A stretch of DNA of 64,000 nt from Flavobacteriaceae bacterium UBA5544. Its GTDB lineage: Bacteria > Bacteroidota > Bacteroidia > Flavobacteriales > Flavobacteriaceae. The position numbers were made by a program, and so were the translations under genes. The stretch lies in contig DINI01000019.1 of NCBI GenBank assembly GCA_002426755.1, positions 205,031 through 269,030 of the forward strand, in the 5' to 3' direction. Numbering within the stretch: position 1 is the first letter of the stretch; each line of letters opens with the position of its first letter. A model generated the notes under the pieces. It saw only the letters and a list, made by a program, of their open reading frames with translations. It ran no database searches and was not told the DNA's origin. Positions 1 to 8,240 of this stretch are shown here, in pieces.

Positions 1-491
1 TGCTTTCTTGTTTGGTCATCATAAATTTTAAGGTTATGACTACTAGTGCTAATTGGAGTAAATATGGATTTTTGATATAATAATGCCACATCGATACCTC
101 TATTATCTGGAGACTCATAATGTACAATGCCATAATCTTTAGCAATCAATAAAGGATCATTTACAACATCAACCAGCACATTTCTATTCTCTATTTCAGA
201 AACACCAAGTAATGCTGGAGTATCGTGCGCTTCATCCACACCAATGTCTGAAATGACTCTGGCCATATTGTGCACCTTTCTTTTATATGCATCTTCCCGT
301 CCTGTATTCATTTCCATTATTGGACTAGCTTCATCAAACTTGGTAACATCGTTGATAGTGTCAAAAAGATTTTCTAAATTATAGAATGCCAGAGTACGTA
401 TTTTAAAGCGTTTTGCTTCCTTTTCTTGTGAAAAAGAACTGAAAGTCAAAGACATACAAAATAGAATAATAATAGCTTTGCAAGATTTCAT
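1..491 (-). CDS. Secreted endonuclease/exonuclease/phosphatase (EEP) family protein, 3' end outside the window
   Basis: An open frame runs from an ATG at 491 to the window edge (163 codons seen). It begins with a signal peptide (MKSCKAIIILFCMSLTFSS, cleavage near SFSQ), so the product should leave the cytoplasm. EEP hallmarks follow: AFYNLENLFD near residue 36, LLGVSEIENRN with the metal-binding Glu near residue 95, and NRGIDVALLY. The catalytic GDxN and SDH motifs lie off the window. Family members are metal-dependent phosphodiesterases that cut nucleic acids or phospho-substrates. It is divergent from the TonB receptor and DUF5689 lipoprotein. It resembles the EEP gene at 13889-14848, which lacks a signal peptide. 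Substrate is unknown. Confidence 0.85.
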   Translation of the reverse strand, partial: MKSCKAIIILFCMSLTFSSFSQEKEAKRFKIRTLAFYNLENLFDTINDVTKFDEASPIMEMNTGREDAYKRKVHNMARVISDIGVDEAHDTPALLGVSEIENRNVLVDVVNDPLLIAKDYGIVHYESPDNRGIDVALLYQKSIFTPISTSSHNLKIYDDQTRK

Positions 492-564
492 ATATGTGAT
501 ATTATATTTTTGTTATGATGTTTACAAAATTTACGCCAAAAGTATGTATTTATTATAAATAATG

Positions 565-572
565 TAAATTTG
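565..572 (+). promoter_or_regulatory. Putative Bacteroidota -7 box (TAAATTTG) for the TonB receptor gene
   Basis: The box matches the TAnnTTTG consensus and lies 56 bases before the receptor start. No convincing TTTG -33 element is visible about 20 bases upstream, so the assignment is tentative. Confidence 0.45.
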
Positions 573-628
573 CTGGCTTTAAATAACTATTATTTAATGC
601 GATAAAACTATTAACTTTAAAATTAGGC

Positions 629-3448
629 ATGAAAAAAAGTTTTTTAATTTTCTTATTCGGAATTTTTTCAATTGCTGCAACCGTTGCGCAAACTACTATT
701 AAAGGTAGTGTTGTAGATGCTGCATCTGATGAACCAATTCCAAGTGTAACAATTACCATTGAAGGTACAAGTTTCAACACTCTAACTGATGCTAAAGGAG
801 AGTTCAGTTTTACAACTGATGTTCCTTTGGGAGAGCAGGTATTGGTAGTTGAAAAAATCGGTTTTGTTACCAAGCGTTATCCTATTGTTGTCAATGAAGG
901 AAAAACCGTTGATATTAGGGATATGTCATTGGATATTGATGTATCAAATTCGCAAGATTTGTTTACAGTAACATTGACCGATGACGAGCTTAATGATGAC
1001 ACTGGTGGTGCTGACAATATTTCAGGGTTATTACAATCATCTCAAGATGTTTTTCAAAACACAGCGGCATTTGAATTTAGTTCTTCTTTTTTCAGGGTGA
1101 GAGGTTTAGATTCAGAAAATGGTACTGTTTTAATGAACGGTATTGAAATGAACAATGAATTTGATGGAAGACCACAATGGAGCAATTGGGGAGGCCTTAA
1201 TGATGTGGTTAGAAACCAAGAATTATCTGTTGGATTGTCACCTTCTAACTATGCGTTTGGAGGTCTTTTGGGAACCACCAATATCAACACTAGAGCATCG
1301 CAGTACAGAAAAGGGGGTCGTTTTACCTACTCTTCATCTGATAGAAGTTATACAAATCGTATCATAGCTAGTTATTCTACCGGACTCATTGAAGGTGGTT
1401 GGGCTATAACTGCTGCGGCTGGAAGACGTTGGGGGGAAGAAGGTTATCAAGATGCAACTTTTTATGATTCCAATTCGTTTTTCGCTTCTATTGAAAAGAA
1501 AATCAATGAAAAACACAGTATTAACTTTACTTCTATTTATGCTCCTAACAGAAGAGGAAAATCATCTCCCAATACCCAAGAAGTATATGACCTAAAAGGT
1601 ATACGATACAATGAATATTGGGGCTATTATGAAGGAGAAAAACGCAACTCACGTGTTAAAGAGGTTAATGAACCGATATTAATGTTAAATCATTATTGGG
1701 ATATCGATTCTAAAACTACTATAAATACAAATGTTGGTTATCAATTTGGTAAAATTGGAAATAGTCGTTTAGATTATAATGGGCAGCGCCTTAATTCTGA
1801 TGGAATTGCCGTTGGTGGTGGTTCTAATCCTAGTCCAACATATTATCAAAAATTGCCTAGTTATGCTTTAGCTGATCCAGATGGACCAAACTATGCTCAA
1901 GCTTATGATAATGAACAAGAATTCTTGACTGATGGGCAGATAGATTGGTACAGTTTGTATCAAACTAATTTAGAAAACACCGGTAACTATTCAACCTATA
2001 TCCTGTATGAAGATAGAACCGATGATAAACAATTAACTGCCAATTCCATCATCACTTCTGATATTACAGATAATATCACCATTAATGGCTCTATCAATTA
2101 CAGCAAATTAAAATCAGAGAATTTTGCCGAAATCATTGACCTTCTTGGAGGAAACGGCTATCTTAACGTAGATTCATTTGATGGTTATCAATTTGATATG
2201 CAAAATCCTAATCGTATTGTTGGTGAAGGAGATAAATTTAGATATAACTATAATTTGTTTGCTGATGTTCTTACCGGTTTTGCGCAAGGACAATTCAAAT
2301 ACAATAAAATAGATTTCTTCCTTTCAGGTAGTGTTACCAACACAAAATACCAAAGAGAAGGTTTATATCAAAACGGAGCTTACCCAAACAGTTCTTTAGG
2401 AAAAGGTAGAGAATTAACTTTTACCGGTCTTGGGGCAAAAGGTGGATTTACATATAAACTAACAGGAAAACATTTATTTAATGTAAATGCAGCTTATATG
2501 ACAAAAGCACCTTCATTGAGAAACACATACAGTAACGCTAGAGAAAATCAAGCAGTGGTAGGAGACAATACTGGAATCGACATTACTGAAGAAAAAATTA
2601 GCTCTGTCGATGCAAGCTATATTTTCCGTTCTCCAATTGTGAAAGCTAAATTGACTGGTTATTACACAAAAATTGAAGATGCCAATGAAATTTCATTTTA
2701 TTACGCAGATGGTATCGGTGGAGATAATACAGCATTTGTTCAAGAGGTGTTACAAGGAATTAGCAAAAGAAACATTGGTGGTGAATTTGGGATTGAGGCA
2801 CAAATAACACCAACCATAAAACTAAAGGGTGTTGCTTCTGTAGGTCAATCTACTTACGATAACAATCCTAACTTATATCTTACTTCTGCAGATTTCTCCA
2901 ACCTTAATAACAATTCAGGTGAAACTGAAGGTGAAGAAACCAACATTGGTTTTAACGGCCCTGCTTACTTAAAAGATTACAAAATAGCTGGTGGACCACA
3001 AACCGCTTACTCTGTTGGTTTTGAATATCGAGATCCAGACTATTGGTGGTTTGGTGCAACTGCAAACTTCTTTGATAATACTTACGTAGATGTCAGCCCT
3101 TTGACAAGAACTTCAAATTTCTATCAAGATGCGGACGGTTTGCCATTTGGTGATTATGATGAAGACTTGGCAAGAGATTTATTAAAACAAGAAAAATTTG
3201 ATAACTACATGGTAGTAAATCTTGTAGGTGGTAAATCTTGGAAAATTGATGATTATTTCATTGGCTTTTTTGCAAGTGTCAATAACCTTTTGGACAAAAC
3301 GTACAAAACTGGTGGTTTTGAACAAGGCAGAAACGCCAATTTCCGTCAGTTAAGAGATGATAGTCAAAATGATACACCTGTTTTTGGATCTAAATATTGG
3401 TACGGAAGAGGTGCAACTTATTTTGTAAATGTGTATTTTAGATTTTAA
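629..3448 (+). CDS. TonB-dependent outer-membrane receptor with N-terminal carboxypeptidase-regulatory-like domain
   Basis: A 939-residue protein. A signal peptide (about residues 1-20, ending VAQ) is followed by a CarboxypepD_reg-like beta-sandwich (about 22-105; TTIKGSVVDAASDEPIPSV), a plug domain (about 120-230; RVRGLDSENGTVLMNG) and a long beta-barrel that ends in the aromatic C-terminus YFRF typical of outer-membrane barrels. Such receptors take up large or scarce ligands using TonB energy. There is no SusD partner. Instead a DUF5689 lipoprotein follows after 11 bases and a secreted nuclease-like gene is divergent. That context suggests, but does not prove, a substrate released by the nuclease, such as DNA-derived nucleotides or phosphate esters. 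Confidence 0.93.
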   Translation: MKKSFLIFLFGIFSIAATVAQTTIKGSVVDAASDEPIPSVTITIEGTSFNTLTDAKGEFSFTTDVPLGEQVLVVEKIGFVTKRYPIVVNEGKTVDIRDMSLDIDVSNSQDLFTVTLTDDELNDDTGGADNISGLLQSSQDVFQNTAAFEFSSSFFRVRGLDSENGTVLMNGIEMNNEFDGRPQWSNWGGLNDVVRNQELSVGLSPSNYAFGGLLGTTNINTRASQYRKGGRFTYSSSDRSYTNRIIASYSTGLIEGGWAITAAAGRRWGEEGYQDATFYDSNSFFASIEKKINEKHSINFTSIYAPNRRGKSSPNTQEVYDLKGIRYNEYWGYYEGEKRNSRVKEVNEPILMLNHYWDIDSKTTINTNVGYQFGKIGNSRLDYNGQRLNSDGIAVGGGSNPSPTYYQKLPSYALADPDGPNYAQAYDNEQEFLTDGQIDWYSLYQTNLENTGNYSTYILYEDRTDDKQLTANSIITSDITDNITINGSINYSKLKSENFAEIIDLLGGNGYLNVDSFDGYQFDMQNPNRIVGEGDKFRYNYNLFADVLTGFAQGQFKYNKIDFFLSGSVTNTKYQREGLYQNGAYPNSSLGKGRELTFTGLGAKGGFTYKLTGKHLFNVNAAYMTKAPSLRNTYSNARENQAVVGDNTGIDITEEKISSVDASYIFRSPIVKAKLTGYYTKIEDANEISFYYADGIGGDNTAFVQEVLQGISKRNIGGEFGIEAQITPTIKLKGVASVGQSTYDNNPNLYLTSADFSNLNNNSGETEGEETNIGFNGPAYLKDYKIAGGPQTAYSVGFEYRDPDYWWFGATANFFDNTYVDVSPLTRTSNFYQDADGLPFGDYDEDLARDLLKQEKFDNYMVVNLVGGKSWKIDDYFIGFFASVNNLLDKTYKTGGFEQGRNANFRQLRDDSQNDTPVFGSKYWYGRGATYFVNVYFRF

Positions 3449-3459
3449 AAAAAATTAAT

Positions 3460-4875
3460 ATGAAAAATATAATATCAAAAATTATGAAAACAAGTAGAAT
3501 TTTAAGTTTTATGTCTATTCTATTCGTTGGTTTTTTAACATCGTGCGTACAGGATGATGATTATAAAGTTCCAACAATAGAAATTGTTGAACCAAACGTT
3601 ACGTCTAACACAACTATTAGTTTAGTGAAATCAATGTACAGTGGTACTTTAGTTGATTTTTCTGAAGCAAACAATGGAGGGGAATTAATCATAGAAGGCT
3701 ATGTAGTTTCTAATGATGAAGCTGGTAATTTTTATAAAATATTAGTTATCCAAGATGCCGCTGAAAATCCAACTGCTGCAATCCAACTTGATATTGATGA
3801 CCCAGCATTGTATGATTTGTACAAGCCAGGCAGAAAAGTATATGTGAAATTGAATCCTGCAGGATTACCTTCTTTGGGAATGGACAATTTAAATGGTGTA
3901 TTACATATTGGAAGTATTGATGGAACAAGCGTGGGAAGGATCTCTTTAAACAATTATCAAGATTATATTTTACGTTCTAGTGAAATAGCAACGTTGGTTC
4001 CTAAAGTGATTACTCCTTCGGAATATGGTGACAACTTGATCAATATGCTTGTTCAAATAGACAATATGCAATTGAGCTTGCCAGAATTAGGCATGCCTTA
4101 CGCTAATGCCGATGATACTTTTACTGTAAACAGGTTGCTTAAAAACTGTAACGACGATTCTCAAACTATTTTAAGAAATAGTGGATTTGCCGATTTTAAA
4201 AGTGAATTATTCCCTACAGGACAGGGGTCAATTGTCGCTGTATTTAGCAAATATAACAGTGATTATCAGTTGTTTATTAGGGACACTGATGATGTGATGT
4301 TTGATGGTGAGCGTTGTGACCCAGCGATTTTAGATTGTACAGGATCCACAAGTACCGCTAACGTGTTATTTTCTCAAAATTTCGAAGGGACTTCTGAAGC
4401 TGCATTAACTGCAGATGGTTGGATTAATATTAATGCTAATGGAGGAGCAACTAAATATTCATTGAGAACATTCAGTGGTAATAGCTATATGCAAGCCTCT
4501 GCTTTTAGTTCTAATGAAAATCCTTACGAAGCTTGGTTAATAAGTCCAGCAGTAAATTTGGATGCATCTACAGCTGAACAATTGACATTTAAAACAAACG
4601 CTGGTTTTTATAATGGAGCTGCATTAAATGTATATGTGTCGACTGACTTTACTGGAAATGCCGCTGATATTGATAGTGCAACCTGGATGCTAGTAGAAGC
4701 AACATTGCCTACAGGTCCATCGTCAGGATATGGTACTACTTTCACCAACTCTGGAACCATTAACCTATCTTGTTTGGAAGGAAATGTATATGTTGCTTTT
4801 GACTATGTTGGTTCAAGTACTGGCATTACTACCACATTTCAAGTTGATGACGTAACTATTACTGGAAGTTTATAA
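3460..4875 (+). CDS. DUF5689 lipoprotein with C-terminal choice-of-anchor J-like domain
   Basis: A 471-residue protein. A signal sequence ends in the lipobox LTSC with acylated Cys29; an in-frame ATG at codon 9 (3484) is a possible alternative start. Residues about 45-290 have the DUF5689 pattern (IEGYVVSNDEAGNFYK, LDIDDPALYDLYKPGRKVYV), an OB-fold-like region. Residues about 300-471 look like a choice-of-anchor J/MAM-like jelly roll (FSQNFEG, YEAWLISPAVNL, FQVDDVTITG), a fold seen in surface adhesins. It is probably co-transcribed with the receptor and held at the outer membrane. By analogy with other receptor-lipoprotein pairs it may bind substrate for the receptor; this is inferred. A strong terminator follows. 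Confidence 0.85.
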   Translation: MKNIISKIMKTSRILSFMSILFVGFLTSCVQDDDYKVPTIEIVEPNVTSNTTISLVKSMYSGTLVDFSEANNGGELIIEGYVVSNDEAGNFYKILVIQDAAENPTAAIQLDIDDPALYDLYKPGRKVYVKLNPAGLPSLGMDNLNGVLHIGSIDGTSVGRISLNNYQDYILRSSEIATLVPKVITPSEYGDNLINMLVQIDNMQLSLPELGMPYANADDTFTVNRLLKNCNDDSQTILRNSGFADFKSELFPTGQGSIVAVFSKYNSDYQLFIRDTDDVMFDGERCDPAILDCTGSTSTANVLFSQNFEGTSEAALTADGWININANGGATKYSLRTFSGNSYMQASAFSSNENPYEAWLISPAVNLDASTAEQLTFKTNAGFYNGAALNVYVSTDFTGNAADIDSATWMLVEATLPTGPSSGYGTTFTNSGTINLSCLEGNVYVAFDYVGSSTGITTTFQVDDVTITGSL

Positions 4876-4895
4876 TATATATCTAATAATTATTG

Positions 4896-4926
4896 AAAGA
4901 GACTGCTATTTGCAGTCTCTTTTTTT
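4896..4926 (+). terminator. Rho-independent terminator after the TonB/DUF5689 operon
   Basis: A perfect 11-bp stem (AAAGAGACTGC with GCAGTCTCTTT), a 5-base loop and a run of T residues, starting 21 bases after the DUF5689 stop codon. Confidence 0.9.
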
Positions 4927-4944
4927 ATAATAAAACCTCAACAT

Positions 4945-5310
4945 ATGTTAGACAGTCATTTTTTTAGGATATTTCAATATTATAAAACCAAATACAAGGC
5001 CAAAGCAAATAATATAGCTTTGGTTTATATCCTTTTCTTGCAGGGATCTATGTTGTTGTTACTGGGAACTTTCTTCATTCTGTTTTTTAATCAAATGCAT
5101 GTTAATATCCTTTCGATTCCAAAAGCCTGGACATTATTTGCTTTGATAATTATCATTTTGGCCTTTAGGAATTGGTTGTACTACACAGGCAAGAAACGCA
5201 AAGTCCTTAATACAAAAAACAACAAGGCGTCAACAAACAATATATGGTTACTTTGGTTGATTCCTATAGTCTGTTTGATCTTTTCAATTTTATTAATGCA
5301 AAGGCTTTAA
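4945..5310 (+). CDS. Small three-helix membrane protein of unknown function
   Basis: A 121-residue protein that I do not recognise. Three hydrophobic segments are clear (about 24-48, 62-80 and 100-119), with a basic loop (TGKKRKVLNTKNNK) between the second and third. The N-terminus is rich in aromatic and Lys residues and has no signal peptide. It lies alone between the terminator of the receptor operon and the convergent T9SS operon, so neighbours give no functional clue. ATG at 4945 is the only plausible start. It is probably an inner-membrane protein. Confidence 0.7.
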   Translation: MLDSHFFRIFQYYKTKYKAKANNIALVYILFLQGSMLLLLGTFFILFFNQMHVNILSIPKAWTLFALIIIILAFRNWLYYTGKKRKVLNTKNNKASTNNIWLLWLIPIVCLIFSILLMQRL

Positions 5311-5315
5311 ATAAA

Positions 5316-5345
5316 AAAATCCCATCAATTACTTGACAGGATTTT
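5316..5345 (-). terminator. Terminator at the end of the T9SS surface-protein operon
   Basis: Read on the minus strand, AAAATCC pairs with GGATTTT, the stem continues through two G-U pairs and TCAA/TTGA around a GTAA tetraloop, and a T-run follows. It lies 22 bases beyond the stop codon of the OmpA-family gene and may also act on the convergent small membrane-protein gene. Confidence 0.75.
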
Positions 5346-5367
5346 AATTTAACTAATTTAAGAAGTC

Positions 5368-7287
5368 TTATTGCTGATCTGTTTCCGCTTCTTTAACAAT
5401 CATAAATTCTGATCTTCGGTTAAGTTGGAATTGTTCTTCCGTACAATTGGAGCCACAGTCAACTTTTGGAATACTTTCTCCTTTTCCTTCACCAGAAATA
5501 CGGCTTTTGTCTATCCCTTTTGAAATGACATACTGAACGGTAGTTTTAGCACGTCTATCAGATAAACGCATATTATAGCTATCAGATCCTCTACTGTCTG
5601 TATGCGAAGTCACGTCAATAACCATATCTGGATATTTGTTCATCACTTGCACCAACTTATCCAATTCAAACGCTGCTTTGGACGTAATGTTTGATTTGTC
5701 GAAATCGAAGTAAATTGGGTTTAGTTCAATTCTATCTGCAGCAATAATCTTGTCGATAGGGTCTAGTGATATTGTAACATTCACTTCTTTGTCTTGAGTT
5801 CCCTTAACGGTGACTTTCTTACTTTCAAAATCATTCATTACAACTTCCAATTCAGTGTCTTTATCACATTCTACAATAAATTCAGCAATACCTTCGGCAT
5901 TCGTTGTTTTTGAAACTATTTTATTTCCTTGGTCATCATATAATGTAACTGTTGCTCCGTTAATTGGTTTGCTTGTTTTATCATCTAAAACTGTAGCAGT
6001 CAACAATACATCGCATAACGGTTCCAATCTCATTGTACGGTAAATGTCATCACTTCCTACGCCTCCTTCGCGATTGGATGAGACAAACCCTTCTCCTGTG
6101 GCATCATCTATATGAAATGCAAAATCATCAGCATTACTATTGATAGGAATACCCACGTTGCGAATTGGAGCTAATTTTCCGTCAATTTCTTTAGTAAAGA
6201 ACACATCTAGACCTCCAAGTCCTAAATGTCCATTAGAAGAGAAATAAAGCGTTCCATCATCACCAATAAAAGGAAACATTTCCTGACCTTCAGTATTGAC
6301 CTTTTGTCCAAGGTTTACCGGTTCACCTACTGAACCATCTTCATTAATTGTTGCCTTGTATATGTCGAAAAGTCCATAACCTCCTGGCATGTCTGACGCG
6401 AAATATAATGTTTTTCCATCTTTACTTACAGAAGGGTTTTTAGCTGAATAGTCTTTAGTAATGTTTAAAGCTTCTACATTGTCCCATTTATCTCCTAAAG
6501 TAGTTGCTTTATACATATGTATTGCTCCAAATTTATTCTTCGTAATAGAATCCTTAACATATTCTTTTTCGAAAAAACTCTCTCTTGAAAAATACATGGT
6601 TTTACCGTCTGGGCTGAATGCAACCACGCCTTCATGATAAGATGTGTTGATGTCACCTCCAACTTGTTGAGGTTCCCCATAACCACCTTCATCATTTTTA
6701 GAGGTAACGTAGATATCTAAAAAAGGCTCATCATTCCAACCATAATTAGAACCACTGGTATTTCTACCAGAGGTTATATATAGTTTTCCGTCTTTTAAAG
6801 TGCCCCCAAAATCAGAATATTTGGAGTTGATAGGCATGTTCTCTACTCTGAATTTTTTACCTCGTTCCAAAATTCTTGGAATATAATCTGGATTTTCTCT
6901 AAAGGCCATGGCTCTGTGATCACTAGGACGCATATCTGCAAACCTTACCATCCATTCGTTTGATTGAGCATATTTACCATTTGCTTTTAGCATTTGGGCA
7001 TATTTGTAAATCATTTCGGAATCAGGTGCTGGATTATTTTCTAGTGCTTGGTAATAATAACGTTCAGCATTTTTAGTGTCAAAGACATTGTAATAGGATT
7101 CTGCCAATTGACCATATACATAGTTGTCAGCTTTTCCGTCTTCAACAAGTTTTTCATAATCTTTTGCTGCTTCTACAAACTCCAGTTGATTGAAATGCTT
7201 GTCAGCTTTTTTGGTATCCTTATTTTGAGCCATTAAGCCGAAACTACTCAAAATCGTGAGGGTAATAAATATGTTAATTTTTTTCAT
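5368..7287 (-). CDS. OmpA-family protein with PorE-like architecture (TPR, PD40 propeller, regulatory-like domain, OmpA)
   Basis: A 639-residue protein with a signal peptide (about 1-20). In order: TPR-like helices (about 22-150); a PD40/WD40-like propeller (about 150-415; repeats such as FSPDGKTMYFSR, SKDGKTLYFASD and GDDGTLYFSSNG); a CarboxypepD/CNA-B-like beta-sandwich (about 425-510); and an OmpA peptidoglycan-binding domain (about 520-635; IYFDFDKSNI, HTDSRGSDSYNMRLSDRRA). The same domain order is known for PorE of the Porphyromonas gingivalis type IX secretion system, which links outer-membrane components to peptidoglycan. It is last in an operon with PorP/SprF and a giant type B cargo. 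It is likely a paralogue dedicated to that cargo rather than the core PorE, though this is inferred. Confidence 0.88.
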   Translation of the reverse strand: MKKINIFITLTILSSFGLMAQNKDTKKADKHFNQLEFVEAAKDYEKLVEDGKADNYVYGQLAESYYNVFDTKNAERYYYQALENNPAPDSEMIYKYAQMLKANGKYAQSNEWMVRFADMRPSDHRAMAFRENPDYIPRILERGKKFRVENMPINSKYSDFGGTLKDGKLYITSGRNTSGSNYGWNDEPFLDIYVTSKNDEGGYGEPQQVGGDINTSYHEGVVAFSPDGKTMYFSRESFFEKEYVKDSITKNKFGAIHMYKATTLGDKWDNVEALNITKDYSAKNPSVSKDGKTLYFASDMPGGYGLFDIYKATINEDGSVGEPVNLGQKVNTEGQEMFPFIGDDGTLYFSSNGHLGLGGLDVFFTKEIDGKLAPIRNVGIPINSNADDFAFHIDDATGEGFVSSNREGGVGSDDIYRTMRLEPLCDVLLTATVLDDKTSKPINGATVTLYDDQGNKIVSKTTNAEGIAEFIVECDKDTELEVVMNDFESKKVTVKGTQDKEVNVTISLDPIDKIIAADRIELNPIYFDFDKSNITSKAAFELDKLVQVMNKYPDMVIDVTSHTDSRGSDSYNMRLSDRRAKTTVQYVISKGIDKSRISGEGKGESIPKVDCGSNCTEEQFQLNRRSEFMIVKEAETDQQ

Positions 7288-7306
7288 GTTTGTTTAGCTT
7301 AACTGG

Positions 7307-8209
7307 TTAGAAATATCTAGGTGAACGTGAAATCTTTTTCGCAAAGTTCAAATCGAATAACAATATAAACTCATGTGAAGCTGGTGCATATCTTTTAATG
7401 TCAGATGTAACATTATCGTAAGCATAACCAACCCTTACATTTGGAGTAATGGCAAAGTTGACCAGCCCTGAAAAGGAATCATCCAACCTGTATGAAGCTC
7501 CAATTTCAAACTTCTCAAAGAAAAGTGCATTTAGATTAATATCAAACGAGGTCGGTGCCGTAAAAGCCGATTTCACAAGAAAAGATGGCTTTAGCTTGGT
7601 GTTTTCAGATACTTGGAAAACATAACCTCCCGTTAAGAAATAATGACTAGTTTCTGTGCCATATTCGGTTCCTTCAGCATCAAGCTTTACAGAACTTAAT
7701 ATATTCGGTACAGAGAATGCCAAATAATAATTGTTGGTATAGTAAAAAACGCCTGCTCCAACATTTGGGGTCACTCCTGAAACATCCTTGAAGTAAGGAT
7801 CGTCAGGGTCGATAAGATCAACGCCTCCAAGTCCTAAATCATGAAACGTTGCCCCAGCCTTGATACCGAAGGCCAACCGATGCTCTCCTGCAAATTTTAA
7901 GGTATAAGAAACATCAGCATAGGCATTGGTCTCTCTTACGGGCCCTATTTCGTCAGCGATAATCGATAATCCAACACCCATTTTGTCGCTTACTGGCATA
8001 TGCCCGAAAAAGGTTCCTGTTTTTGGAGCTCCGTCCAAGCCAGTCCATTGAGTCCGATATAACAATCCGAACGACAAATTTTCTTTAGAACCTGCATACG
8101 CCGGATTCATGACATTCATATTATACATGTACTGCGTATATTGAGGGTCTTGCTGTCCTTGCGTTTTTATGGCGAGAAGCAGTATTAAAATGATAATTAG
8201 TTTTTTCAT
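7307..8209 (-). CDS. PorP/SprF-family type IX secretion outer-membrane protein
   Basis: A 300-residue protein. A signal peptide ends near TQGQ and is followed by the family's opening motif QQDPQYTQYMYNMNVMNPAYAG. The rest is an amphipathic beta-barrel pattern, ending with an aromatic residue (PRYF). PorP/SprF proteins are 14-strand-type outer-membrane proteins. SprF in Flavobacterium johnsoniae is needed for surface display of its neighbouring adhesin SprB. Here the gene lies 31 bases after a 1804-residue type B cargo and 19 bases before the PorE-like gene, the typical flavobacterial arrangement. It should therefore secrete or anchor that cargo. Confidence 0.92.
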   Translation of the reverse strand: MKKLIIILILLLAIKTQGQQDPQYTQYMYNMNVMNPAYAGSKENLSFGLLYRTQWTGLDGAPKTGTFFGHMPVSDKMGVGLSIIADEIGPVRETNAYADVSYTLKFAGEHRLAFGIKAGATFHDLGLGGVDLIDPDDPYFKDVSGVTPNVGAGVFYYTNNYYLAFSVPNILSSVKLDAEGTEYGTETSHYFLTGGYVFQVSENTKLKPSFLVKSAFTAPTSFDINLNALFFEKFEIGASYRLDDSFSGLVNFAITPNVRVGYAYDNVTSDIKRYAPASHEFILLFDLNFAKKISRSPRYF

Positions 8210-8240
8210 ATTAATTAATTAGTTGTGTATCGATTCGTTT

